Assembly: GCA_914767715.1 (NCBI GenBank)
Contig: OU612067.1
Location: forward strand, 5,706,001-5,766,000
Source: Membranipora membranacea
Taxonomy: Eukaryota; Bryozoa; Gymnolaemata; Cheilostomatida; Membraniporidae
Length of the DNA stretch: 60,000 nucleotides
Direction of reading: 5' to 3'
Positions within the stretch are counted from its first letter, which is position 1. Every line of letters begins with the position of its first letter. A model generated the notes under the pieces. It worked only from the letters and a program-made list of their open reading frames with translations. It did no database searches and had not been told where the DNA came from. The translations under genes were made by a program, and so were the position numbers. Positions 1 to 10,235 of this stretch are shown piece after piece.

Positions 1-393
1 AATAAACAACAATAGAAGCCACTGAATGATCTAATAACATCAGTATAAGATATAGCCTTCGAACGGCTAACATCTAGGTCCCATGCCAAGTCAGCTGATC
101 TTTATGTTCTTTATCTTATGATCTATACCCAATTTTAATAATATTATATTACCTGGATTACAACATAATAAATATACATATATATTATATTATAACTGTC
201 ACGCTGCCTCATATTAATGTCAACTGACATTATTTATAATTCTGATTTGTTCTATGCGCGCTTATAATTATTTCAAGTGCATATTATATTTAGGATTAAT
301 GTATTTAAGGAGCTAGTGTTTTATAAGCTACAGTTAAGGTGTACCTGATCACACTTTATTTTCATCTAGGAGTTGTGATCATTTTCGATTCAG
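1..393. repeat. AT-rich non-coding, diverged duplicate of 2370-2580
   Basis: No convincing exon is visible. The stretch shares a diverged but collinear text with about 2370-2580: both carry 'acatctaggg/tcc', 'gctgatctttatg' and the phrase 'gtgcatattatatttagga'. This indicates an old local duplication with a period near 2.3 kb in the region carrying the plus-strand exons. Confidence 0.45.
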
Positions 394-498
394 CTCAGTG
401 CGGGACTTAACCACATAGGAGACCTTGGTAGGAATGGTGAGCCTATCAATCTGCACCAGGGGACGGACAACTTAAGGGTTTTCCGCGAGGAGTTAGGG
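394..498 (+). CDS. Candidate internal exon, unknown protein
   Basis: The sequence shows a pyrimidine-rich tract ending in CGATTCAG, then 105 nt open in one frame (35 codons) and a strong GTAAGT donor. The peptide starts LSAGLNHIGDLGRNGEP and ends RVFREELG. Both ends are phase 0. Nothing in it is recognised. It may be an upstream exon of the plus-strand gene family whose exons recur at 7.3-8.2 and 19.4-20.2 kb, but no shared sequence proves this. The support is good splice borders plus an open, non-repetitive frame. Confidence 0.35.
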
Positions 499-2287
499 GT
501 AAGTATAATATCCAGGTCCCAATTTTGTGTGATACATATCTCCTGATGTATCTCGTCTGAGGAGGCTCTGATTATGACTTTTGCTGAAAGAAATGATTGC
601 CGAGAAATTTAAAGGCCATTATGAAATTAACAGAGAATAGATCAAGATGATTATTCATAGGGGGGGGGGGCGGGTCATAGGAGCACAAATAGTCGGTACA
701 AAGGAGAGAAAGACTTTTGATTGAGATTTGTTTATTTTAAATACATAGAAGGAAATGATGTAATTAGAAGCCATATTCATTTCACTGAAATCGGCTTTGA
801 AGCTTTGGAATGAAATGACCAGAGTCGAAGATCCCGTGTATGCCCGACGTTACAGTCAGGTGTCACCGACATTTTGTTGCCACATTTTCAACCTGGCGTA
901 ACTGATTCAAAACTCAGATGCTTACCTTTGTTCACCATATGCCTCACTTGACTGATATTACATTTGTTCTGTACAATAGCGGTATATTAAAAAAACTTCA
1001 ATGAGAGAAACAACTACAAAGCGGTTGTGGTGCATTAGGACTATTGATGACTCATTAAAGACAGACCCTCTCCCCCAAACACAAGTTGTGATCTGGATGA
1101 TGAAGTTGTTGGTGATGGAGAGGAAGTAATGGATGAGGAAGCACTTGGTGATGCAGTTAGCGCCACCTTGATTTTATTCTTGATTCAATCTCTAATCAGG
1201 ATCAAAACCTATGACGATGACATTTGTATTTTGTGGTTGCAGGATAGTATCGCTTGGATACGGGTAGAAACATACTTCACCTATTTAACATCACAGTAAA
1301 AACTGTTAAATATTCTGATTCTTTCAATGGTGGTGGACACACAAACAATTGTAAGTCCATTTTGCATCATATAAATAGCATGATCAACCCTTTTGGAAAG
1401 CGGCATACACAGAGATAAACAAAATTTCATATTTTCGATATTCTGGCACCCCTTTTTTTTTGACTACCTCTCAGATTATTTACACTGTTCATTTTGTTGC
1501 CACACTTTCAACCTGGAGTTGACTAGTTTGAAGGAATTATTCATTCAAAAGTACAATAATTACCTATATTCACCATTTGCTTCACTTTTAATTGTCAGTT
1601 TCAGGGTAAGATTACATTGAATAAACCAACATACTGATATATTCAGCCGACCACCATGTGAGATCACTCGGAGCTCTGTGACCTAGTAATAATATTGCAT
1701 ACATTGTTCTTTACCATATCCAAAATCTTCTCAGAGAACGAACTGCAAAACGAATGTGTTGCTTTAACATTATCGACGACACTCTTTAACACACGCCCCC
1801 CCCCCAATCACAAGTTTATTTTTATTCGTATTCATTTGACATGTATCTGCTTAATGTTTTGATGATTTGCTAACTAATTAAAAGTACTTTGTGTATTAAT
1901 ATTGATCTTTCGTTTCTTTTTAACTTCCTTGTAAATTTCACTGTCAATAATTCTTATGCTTGCTTTTTAATTAATCTTTGCCTGCTATTTTTAAATCCGC
2001 GAATGTTCATTTGTTTCTCGATAAAAGTCCCTGACTTAATCTGCACCAGAATAAAAATTGAAAATATAAATGCTGCTCGTAATTTGTATAGTAAAAATTT
2101 TCTTATAATGGCGAAGCATGTATTGCCAAACAGCCACAATATATGACGTTGCATTTCACCATGGTTTTATTCATAATTTTGCCAGCAAGCAAACAGCAGA
2201 GACACATTTTGAAAGTATCTTGAGAGAATAATTATTATATCAATATGTCACAGGTTTTACTAACTTTCTTCCTTTTATTCTTTGTAG
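499..2287. repeat. Non-coding stretch with two diverged tandem units
   Basis: No supported gene. Positions 860-1100 and 1490-1810 are diverged direct copies: each has 'ttttgttgccaca.tttcaacctgg', a 'ttcaccat.tgc.tcact' phrase, and a C-run next to a '(A)ATCACAAGTT' or 'ACACAAGTTG' text. A 10-base G run lies at 661-670 and a C run near 1795-1805. An acidic coding-like text (GDGEEVMDEEALGD) at 1110-1160 lacks clear splice borders. Confidence 0.4.
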
Positions 2288-2695
2288 AATGGCAGGTTCA
2301 GGTTGCCACCGATCAGATTAAACAAACAGGTGAGGAAGTAACCGACGATAGAATGCTCTGAATCATCCACTATAACAAAAGTATGGCAAAAGCCTTGGAA
2401 CAGCTCACATCTAGGGTCCATGGTGAGACGGCTGATCTTTATGAATCGGACACAACATTCATAACCTTATAGTACCTGGAATAAAATATATATAAAAACA
2501 TTTAAATAATTTCTATTTCTCAACTCGGTCGAGTGCATATTATATTTAGGATTTATTATGTATATTTTATGTATGATATGCAAATCAAACACCAAACAAG
2601 ATTTTGACTATATTTTAATGTTATTGCAGAGTGTGAGGAAACCCTTAGCATGTTCTCATCTCGATCTAAGTTACAATTTCATTGCAAAGTGTTAG
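2288..2695 (+). CDS. Two candidate small exons, unknown protein
   Basis: The first candidate is 2288-2329: acceptor TTTGTAG, 14 open codons reading NGRFRLPPIRLNKQ, then donor GTGAGG. The second is 2630-2695: acceptor TTATTGCAG, 66 nt, then donor GTAAGG. The second is open as CEETLSMFSSRSKLQFHCKVL in one phase and stops at its last codon in another, so its frame is undecided. No family is recognised. The introns would be short, as elsewhere in the window. Confidence 0.25.
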
Positions 2696-2734
2696 GTAAG
2701 GTGGATGTTTTCACTGTCTCCTTTTATTATCACC

Positions 2735-3125
2735 AAACGCCACTCAGGTAGGATCACAGGTAAGCGAGGGAGTGAGGACCAGATAGAGACTGAGTATGAT
2801 GGTGACAGCGAGGCGGAGTATAGCGGTGACAGCGAGGACAGTGATGACAGTGGATTAGATCGAAGTTGTTGAAAAATATGAGAGGAGATCGATTGCAGAC
2901 CTGTTACCGTTTTGGAAAAATGCATATGACACTATGCCTATGACACTAGGCTCCAACTTTGCCTTGTGCCTTGTAGTAGAATTTCATTATCACCAAACGC
3001 CATTCAGGTTGTAGTACAGGTAAGAGAAGGAGTGAGGACCAGATAGAGACTGAGTATGATGGTGACAGCGAGCAAGGTTTGGTTGTGACAGCGAGGACAG
3101 TGATGATAGTGGATCAGAGTGGATC
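2735..3125 (+). repeat. Tandem duplicate encoding an acidic stretch
   Basis: Two direct copies of about 130 bp (2735-2870 and 2985-3125) share 'ttatcaccaaacgcca', 'gtgaggaccagatagagac' and 'gtatgatggtgacagcgag'. The first copy reads KRGSEDQIETEYDGDSE, followed by further Asp/Ser/Glu repeats and a stop. The second starts KRRSEDQIETEYDGDSE and then loses frame through an insertion. The two GTAAG sites could instead be splice donors. This is either a duplicated acidic exon with one decayed copy, or a simple repeat. Confidence 0.4.
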
Positions 3126-3338
3126 AGAGTGTGTGTGTTCAGGATATTTAATGCCAGGAGGTTTTTTTATCAAATATTTTTGAGATGATGACCATGAAAT
3201 AAAAAACTAAACAAGCATAATTATTTTAACCCACACTTCATCCGCTGTTGCTTTCATAACACCGTTTGACATCGCTGTAAATAAGCAATTTTGCTAAAAT
3301 GTGTCCCACCATGCTTTCGACTACCACTTTTTTTTCAG

Positions 3339-3446
3339 CAGGATGAGAGGGATCATAGGTTGGTGTGGTTATTTGTGGGCGATGGTGAAGAGGGCGTGGT
3401 CGCGAAGGACGAGAAGCTCTGGAATAGTGATAATTTACCAAAATAG
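3339..3446 (+). CDS. Candidate terminal exon, unknown protein
   Basis: A strong acceptor (a T-run then CAG) precedes 35 open codons and TAG at 3444-3446. The peptide begins QDERDHRLVWLFVGDGEEG and ends WNSDNLPK. It is charged and not repetitive. No domain is recognised. It may close one copy of the duplicated plus-strand gene, but the linkage is inferred only from position. Confidence 0.25.
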   Translation, partial: QDERDHRLVWLFVGDGEEGVVAKDEKLWNSDNLPK

Positions 3447-4525
3447 CTATGACTTGTTCAAAGTGAGCTTTTAAACGCCATGACAGGAGTGAAGGATCCA
3501 GTGTTTGCTAAATTTTACAGTTAGCGATAGTCTTACCCATTGATGTGTTTGCATTGATGTTATATACGACCAATATACACCACCCGCATTCAAAAAGATG
3601 TCTCAAGACCGTTTGACTGTTTTCAAATCAGAGATAGTTTCTTCCACATATTAAAATTGGGTACTGTTGCCCAAATTATTTGGCTACAGATTTCTCATGA
3701 AAATCGATGAGCTTGTGAATTATTGAATGTTACAGGTAACAATTGACCCACAGATTTGAAGCTCCCATTGGCTCCTACTCATGCTGTAGGTGAAGGTGAA
3801 GGGTCGCCATCAGCTAAATCACTCTCCATCATTCTCCCCATCGGCTCAAGCCTTCAAATCGTATATTGAGGAGCATTGACATCCATTAAATAGAGAGGAG
3901 CATGGGGCAGAGATAATTTTATACGCCACCTTGTACATACTTTACATGATATTTTCATTGTTAATGCATTCATTTTGCAACATGTACTATTTATTGTCTG
4001 TGATATGCAAAAAATCAATCTATCAACCAACTTAAGTTGTAAGGGCGTCGATTGTCTATCACTTCTACTAGTCATACGGCGTTGTACGAGGTGCAATCAT
4101 TTATTTTTTCCTCTGTACGCCTTTCATTCGTGCAGGCTGTGCAGGGGCAGCGAGAAAAGGAAACAGCAGCAACTGCAACAAGAAGATGAGTATCTTTTCC
4201 CTAACTTTGACATTGTGATATTCCAGTGGACCAACAAAATTTAGTTTCCTGTCGATAGACCTTGATCTTTCATTCGTTCGTACCATAGTTTATTCTATAA
4301 AGAAAAGTTTTTCTTCGCATATACCTCTACTATTACCAGCTATTTCCTATCTGAAATGGGTGAGTTAAACCATTAAACCTGTGTAATATGAAACTTTGCC
4401 TTGTGGTAGACAGGCACCGTTCATTCACCAGGCTTACCATTACATAGATTTGGAAGTATGAGCACAGAAATATGTGCAATGTTGACTGTGTATAAGTGAG
4501 GTTTTGAGGTGATGTTTGATGTTGG
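3447..4525. other. No gene seen
   Basis: AT-rich sequence with short accidental frames on both strands and no splice-bounded exon. No repeat family was recognised here. Confidence 0.4.
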
Positions 4526-5053
4526 ATGAGTCTTTATAATACTGTGCTACTTGCAGCCGCTTCACTCAAACGCTACCAAGGCAGCAGCTCACCAAGTGCT
4601 CCTAGTGCTCCTAGTGCTCGGGATTCGGCTGAGGCTAGTCCTACAAGGCCGAGGCCAGGGACGAGGCACGGCAGCGATGGCCGAGTCGTGCATTGCAAGG
4701 AGATGCCTATTAAGACCTATATTTTGAGCAAGATAAACCTTAGCACAAATTATAAATTGGCTATCAGTATACCACAAAACATGCATGCAAATATTACATC
4801 AGTCTATGGCGGTTTGTTGTTCTGTTTTCCATATGCTTACCTAATTTTGACAACTCCTCTTATCTTTAAGACTAATCCAGTCAATACTCGACCAGGAGCT
4901 ATAGCTACAAGCGGTAACTTATCTCAAGCAACAGCTGTTACTAGCAGCAACTCGAATCCAGTAACCACTGCTACAAGCGTTAAAGTTACGCCCTCAATCC
5001 CCACAAAAAGATACTCCGACCTAGGTAGTCTTCCATGTGTCACCATCAGCTAA
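4526..5053 (+). CDS. 175-codon Ser/Pro/Thr-rich ORF, possible exon(s)
   Basis: This is the longest open frame of the first 9 kb. The early part (4558-4703) is much richer in G+C than its surroundings, contains a tandem SAPSAPSA-type repeat followed by RPRPGTRH, and is preceded by 'cttgcag', so an exon start near 4558 is possible. The last 58 codons (from 4880) are Ser/Thr-rich (QATAVTSSNSNPVTTATS) and end PCVTIS-stop. The middle is less coding-like. It may be two exons joined by a chance open intron, or a disordered linker. No family is recognised. Confidence 0.3.
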   Translation: MSLYNTVLLAAASLKRYQGSSSPSAPSAPSARDSAEASPTRPRPGTRHGSDGRVVHCKEMPIKTYILSKINLSTNYKLAISIPQNMHANITSVYGGLLFCFPYAYLILTTPLIFKTNPVNTRPGAIATSGNLSQATAVTSSNSNPVTTATSVKVTPSIPTKRYSDLGSLPCVTIS

Positions 5054-6098
5054 ATTGGACAAACTTTTTAGGCGTTACTATACCTTAAGGGCAACCAATA
5101 AGTAAAGTGAGAGGTAAGTTACACTCGATACTCAATGTGGGTAGATGGACAAGAAAGACAAAAAAAAAGTATTAGATTATCGTGGTGGCAATCCTAGGTC
5201 AAATATCATGAGTAGCCAGAATGCTTTTCTTTATGTAAAGAAATCCTCTCCAGCGACTGCAATAATGCTATTCTTCTGGACAAAGAAAAGACCTCTGACT
5301 AGGTAATTCATTGTAGAAAAACCATAAAAAACCTGTTAGAACTGAGTCTAATCCGACAAAGAAAAAATAACTGCAGATTTGAAAACAGTGAGCAGTTCCA
5401 ACTGTGGGTAAAAAAAACGCAACAACACATCAATTGATTAATTCATTAGGTACCATTTCAATCGCAATTTGATAATTGTGGCCTACTGTATGTCAAGCTA
5501 TTTGATTCATACTTTTGACTCCATGTCATAGATTGAGAATATTGAGTGTCCGAACAACAGTCTCATTGACTGAAATGCATCAGACAGGAACATAGCATCA
5601 ACTTCACATGCATGAAGAGACATAGAAGAGGTGGATAATAGTTACCATACCAGAAACAAAAGCATCGTGTGCTAGGAGCTCAGTGACAATTAATAACGGC
5701 CAAGGTAGTGGGAGAGATTACGATGTCTGATGACAATTTCAACAATTTAAACAAGGTTTATTTGTGTGGATACTTGTAAAACGAAAAATTTATGTAAATA
5801 AAAAAAACTAAGAAATGGGTTAATTGATTGCAGCCAGTCATGAACCCAAGGTCACCTTGACTTAATGCCAGGATATTGCTAAAAAAATTCTCTAAAACAA
5901 CGCTGAGCTGGCTAGCGAACACTAAGACACGCTTTGAAAAAAAATCAGAGCTACAGACTGAGCAAAAAAGCGGAATAAATATGCTTCACTAAAAAATTTA
6001 TTATCACCAATTGAACTAGATGAGCACATGCTTGCTCTACATCTGGTTTGGCACTATAGGGAAGAGAGGGAATCTAACCATAGCAATGCCGAAAAAAA

Positions 6099-6888
6099 TC
6101 ACAGATGGATTTCCGTCTTGTTATCTTCTCCATTTTGAGTTTCCCTACATACCTTTTCGGCTCGATATACAGAATTTTGGCTACTGCTAAAAGCATTCAT
6201 TATTTTATGTTCAGTAATAAGTCTCCCTGTTTTTTTGTAGTCCAGATATGTTTCCAAGATAAACCGATTTAGTGAGTGAAGCTTAGCACTATATTCCTCT
6301 ATCTCTAACATGATGTCACAATGTTGAATAATCTGTGATTCAATTATGGTCGTTTATACTAACTGGATCAGCATTCATTTATAACTGTTAGATGACAGTT
6401 ATTATAACTGAACTACTTTGTGACTACAACCCATCTCCAAGAGAGTAAACTCAGATCAAATTCTATTAAAACAGTCTCACAACTTCTCACAACATGTAGC
6501 TGACTCATTGCAACCGACATAAGACATGAGAATAGCTCTTTTAAAAGTAATGGTATGACAACAAATCAGGTTGAGCAGAACCCTAGACCAGCCTAAGCCA
6601 AGAGATTATTTCAGACATTAACGTGAGCCAGCGAGCTTCAGATATTTCCTGAGTACATCTTTTAATTTCTGTTGAGGTAGCTCTCATGAGGCATGCATAG
6701 TAAAAGTCAGAATTCCTGTATCTAAACTTGTGTAAATGTCTGTAGGCGAGAATTCCAACAAACTCGCAGTGTATGCCTGTCTCCTCAAACACCTCACAGT
6801 TTTGCTGTTTCAGCCAAGTCTTCAACTGAACGTAAAACAAACAGGCTCGGCACAAACTCAACATCCTGGTGATATGTGATATAAACAA
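6099..6888 (-). pseudogene. Decayed NUDT6-like exon pair
   Basis: Two minus-strand segments copy the last two Nudix exons at 16.9-17.6 kb. The upstream one (about 6600-6826) still reads EVFEETGIHCEFVGILAYRH and continues to RCTQEISEARWLT. However, one extra base just before the Nudix 'REVFEE' core shifts the frame, the exon's first base after the acceptor is changed (GTGAAG to TTGAAG), and the donor GTAATG has become TTAATG. The downstream segment (6153-6302) is open and reads through SLNRFILETYLDYKKTGRL. With no 5' exons nearby, and a frameshift and donor loss in the catalytic exon, this copy cannot make a normal Nudix enzyme. Confidence 0.85.
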
Positions 6889-7310
6889 GTTTGAAACCAG
6901 TCAGTACACTACTGTGAACTTGTTCAGTCAATACAGAAATGACCTAATATCATGCCATATACCATAGAGCCTGGGAGCCAACCTTTTTTATGCAAAGAGA
7001 CTATTTCAAATCTTCAAATGATAAAAGAGCCTGATTGACGCCGGAGGCCTGGAAAGGACCCGCCAGCCATTGGACCTCATTGGAGAACTTCAAGTTAAGA
7101 TCTGATGTGTTTTAGAATGTGAAGATGCCATTTCTTATTCTGTTTAGTCAAGAAGCTAACACAGGGGTTGGGTTAAGCATGAGCATGAGAATAGAAAACG
7201 AAAAACATCGGCAGGCGAATAACATATTGGCTTGAATGGAATATTTGGTACCCTGAAATCCACTGTTTGATGACTTAACAATGTTTCAATGATCGATGTT
7301 CTGTTCTCAG

Positions 7311-8221
7311 GGAACCGATGGAGTTTACGACTGCCAAGCAGATGATCAGTTATACCATATCTGTGGTAGGTTATTTAAATGTTTACATTTTTCATTTTTT
7401 TAATTTGATTATTTGATTATTGTTTGGATTTTATTTATTTTATATAATTTGTTGAGAGTGTTTGTGGACTCTCCACCACTGTCCCTGAAGTGTCATTCAT
7501 CGCCAAACTGTCTAACACAAATATCTTATCAAATGTGACTTGAACAATAACTTATTAGTGTGAGCAGCATGCATGAATCGTAGTTCAGCTTGTGAAAAAT
7601 AATTGTCTGGGTCTATAATGTAATTTTTTCGATGTTGAAGGGCGCTAATGGGACAGGCCGCTATAGCACAGGATCACTCGTTCAAGCGGTCCCCGTATAT
7701 ACCACTGAGGACGAGAGGCGGGTAAGACTTTTTTATTTGGATTTTCTAACTGGTAAATTTCCTAAATATGCCAACATTTACCTTTTTTTCAATACAACTC
7801 AAACGGACTAATACGCTGATTGGTGTTATGATTTCTGCATCCTAAAGACAATCTCAATAATCAATTATCATTTCATCGGTTTTAAATGCCTTACCCATGT
7901 CCATTCATTTAACTACTAAGCCAACAACTTTTAAACATGCAGAACACAGTTACTTTCTATTTTGATTATATTCCTTTTTTTATTTTTATTTATGCGCTGT
8001 ATGGACCACATTTCAATAAGAAATGATAAAGTTGCCGATTGAAAGTATTAAAAAAATTACAAAGATTATAAAGACTAGGAAGATCTTAAAGCTGTTTATT
8101 ATTGTTTTTAGTATATTTGGCCGCTAGGAGCTCCAAATACTCCCACAGCTGTGCCCCCAGTGGAGCAGGCTTGTACAACGCTAATAACATCTGCCATCCC
8201 GACCACAGATATATCAGAGGA
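7311..8221 (+). CDS. Three exons of an unknown duplicated gene, copy 1
   Basis: There are three splice-bounded open segments. 7311-7365 (acceptor TTCTCAG, donor GTAGG) reads EPMEFTTAKQMISYTISV. 7641-7721 is exactly 27 codons, starts GANGTGRYSTGSLVQ, ends TTEDERR, and has donor GTAAGA. 8112-8221 starts YIWPLGAPNTPTAVPP and has a possible donor GTAACT. Phases join for the first two borders (0/0). The 27-codon exon has a same-length copy at 19693-19773; differences between the two fall mainly in third codon positions, which is a coding signature. The phase at 8221 does not fit the next candidate exon at 8820, so an exon may be missed or the 3' border is wrong. The protein is unrecognised. Confidence 0.5.
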
Positions 8222-9107
8222 GTAACTAGTACCATTAAAAATTGTGGCACCTTTGTGCTCAGCCCAAACCATTGCCGTATAGGTTATTGGCAGGTCCTTC
8301 AAATATCACATATCAAAGAACAATGGGGCAATTTAGTATTTCATTAATTTTTTGTTTCGAAGTTACTGAATACATAGCTAAATTGCGTCGTTCGAGTTAC
8401 AAATATCATTCACAAATCAGAAGCAACACAAGTGGCTGTCTGTTGTGCTAAATGGGTGTGTGTTGTCACTTAATGCTGGGAAGCGAAAAAAATGTTTACT
8501 GTTCTGTATAATTTAATGCTAGTTCCGCAAATTTTCTTTGTTGTTCGATCATTATTAGGCATATCCTATATAACATATCACTAAAATTTCATAATTTTGA
8601 TTCATTAGTATAACGGTAATCACGTGCAAAAAAGGTCTATATGTATTTTTTTTAGATTTCTTTTTCTTTGTTATTCAAATTAAGGTATTTTTGAGCTTTC
8701 ACTTTCTCCCATTAATGAGCTATCAATTATGGGTAACTGTGTCTTTGAATAAAGTCAGAGCTGCTGTTGATTAGCTTCTCCACTAACAGCGTTAGTAACT
8801 CTTCCCTTAGCTCTTTCAGGCGGCAAGAACTAAAAAGGTTTGCATGAGCAACATCCGGATGCCACCCACCCCTCATACACCAGCCAAAAAAGTCCCTGAG
8901 CTAACCATACGGCTTGCCAAGGAACGACTCAGGACTTTTAACAAGTAATAAGTCTTCCCATTGAAAGTTAGACGCAATCGACTCATTGGTGGATTAAGCT
9001 GGTACATCAGTTCAGTAGCTGTAGCCTGTTCATGATTTATGTGAAGCTTGTGCTTACAATCGGTTCTGTTTTAGTTCCCTAGGATACCAGCTCACTATTG
9101 CCGAGCC

Positions 9108-9440
9108 TGTTAAGATGTAAATAGTAGCAACCACAAATCCTGACATAGGACTTTAGAGTTATCTTCCATTTTACAGTAGTAGGACAGCTCTTATTAGCCT
9201 GTGCCTCATCTCAGTTTTAGTTTACACTCAATAACCTTTTTATATTCTTACAAATAGTATAAAACCGTGACATGATACATACAAGTAGATAAGATTTATA
9301 GTGTTTGTTTTAACTCTATTGTTGTTTTATACTTCCTTCTGGTTCTGTCCTCTGATATGATAACATTAAATACTTGTTCCTCCAATTATATTTCCTGATT
9401 ATTCCACTATACACCTGATATGGCACACTCCCAATCAACA
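9108..9440 (+). repeat. Copia 5' LTR
   Basis: The LTR is 333 bp, beginning TGTTAAGATGTAAATAG and ending CCCAATCAACA. Its partner is 13432-14291 minus the inserted MITE and one TTAA copy, which gives exactly 333 bp. The gag ATG at 9420 lies inside the LTR, so its last 21 bases encode the first Gag residues (MAHSQST). Confidence 0.93.
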
Positions 9441-10220
9441 GGTTATGGGTCCAGATCAAGGCTATATTATTGTGGGGATCCAAACAAGTATGCAATATGG
9501 GAAACAAGGTTCCTAAGCTTTCTCTACACACAGAACAAATCATACCACAAAGCTGTATTACCAAAAGCACCAAGTGTAGAGGATGATGCTGAATTCGAAA
9601 CAATTGAAACAATAAGACAGCCTATGCTGAACTTGTCCAAGTATTGGATGAGAGGTCACTTATGATCATCATGAATGATGCTCCAAATGATGGTAGGAAG
9701 GCTCTCAAAATTCTGCGTGAACATTATGCAAGCACTGAGAAGCCACGAGCACTGACGCTCTACGAGGAGCTGACTACAATAGTGATGTCCGATCATGAGG
9801 ATATTACCGATTATATCATCCGCGGAGAGCGAGCACCTACAGGCTTACGAGCAGCCAACGAACAGATATCAGACAACTTGGTTATAGCGATGTTACTGAA
9901 AGGATTGCCAGAATCCTATCGACCATTTGTAGTAGTCCACACACAGCTTGATAAGGCTAAAACATTGGCCGAGTTCAAGTCGCAACTACGCATCAACTGA
10001 TGCTATGAGAAAAGAACACTCTAGTGTACTAGCAGCTCATGGCCCACCCACGGGTCAGTCATGTAATCATTATCAAGCAAAATCAAATATGTGCAACGCC
10101 TGTGGTGACAAAAATCACAATACAAGTAAGTGTCCCGTTAGGTCTAATCTCATGTGTACATATTGTAAGAAACCCTATCACAATGAGAAAACATGCTATA
10201 CTAAGAAACGCGAACAGTAG
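9420..10220 (+). pseudogene. gag: Copia gag with two zinc knuckles, frameshifted
   Basis: The capsid-type segment reads GDPNKYAIWETRFLSFLYTQ, shifts frame near 9645-9665, and continues LREHYASTEKPRALTLYEEL and VIAMLLKGLPESYRPF, features of UBN2-type copia Gag. A second frame change near 9950-10000 leads to two CX2CX4HX4C knuckles: CNACGDKNHNTSKC and CTYCKKPYHNEKTC. A TAG stop lies at 10218-10220. Two tandem knuckles, rather than one, are notable. The product would package the element RNA in the cytoplasm but cannot be made from this copy. Confidence 0.85.
9441..9457 (+). promoter_or_regulatory. Primer-binding site, half-tRNA initiator Met type
   Basis: Directly after the LTR comes GGTTATGGGTCCAG. 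It matches the complement of the anticodon stem-loop of initiator tRNA-Met (GGTTATGGGCCCAG) with one change. Drosophila copia is known to prime from an internally cleaved initiator tRNA-Met at this region, and this element appears to do the same. Confidence 0.8.
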
Positions 10221-10235
10221 AAACCGCAGACATCT

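Larger units (their letters stand above)
5199..8600. repeat. Segmental duplication, copy 1
   Basis: This direct duplicate of 16097-21090 is recognisable from 'catgagtagccagaatgc' at 5205 (16098 in copy 2), through the NUDT6-like exons (6.1-6.9 kb against 16.9-17.7 kb), to the text 'ggttattggcaggtccttc' near 8282 (about 20765) and 'cacatatcacta'-type sequence near 8575 (21075). The offset is about 10.8-10.9 kb in the first half and about 12.0 kb in the second, because copy 2 has an extra local duplication. The interval between the copies includes the 5.2-kb copia insertion. Confidence 0.85.

Noticed and set aside
1954-2154. ORFs at 1.9-2.1 kb on both strands
   Set aside because: AT-rich accidental frames with no splice borders or repeats in protein sequence.
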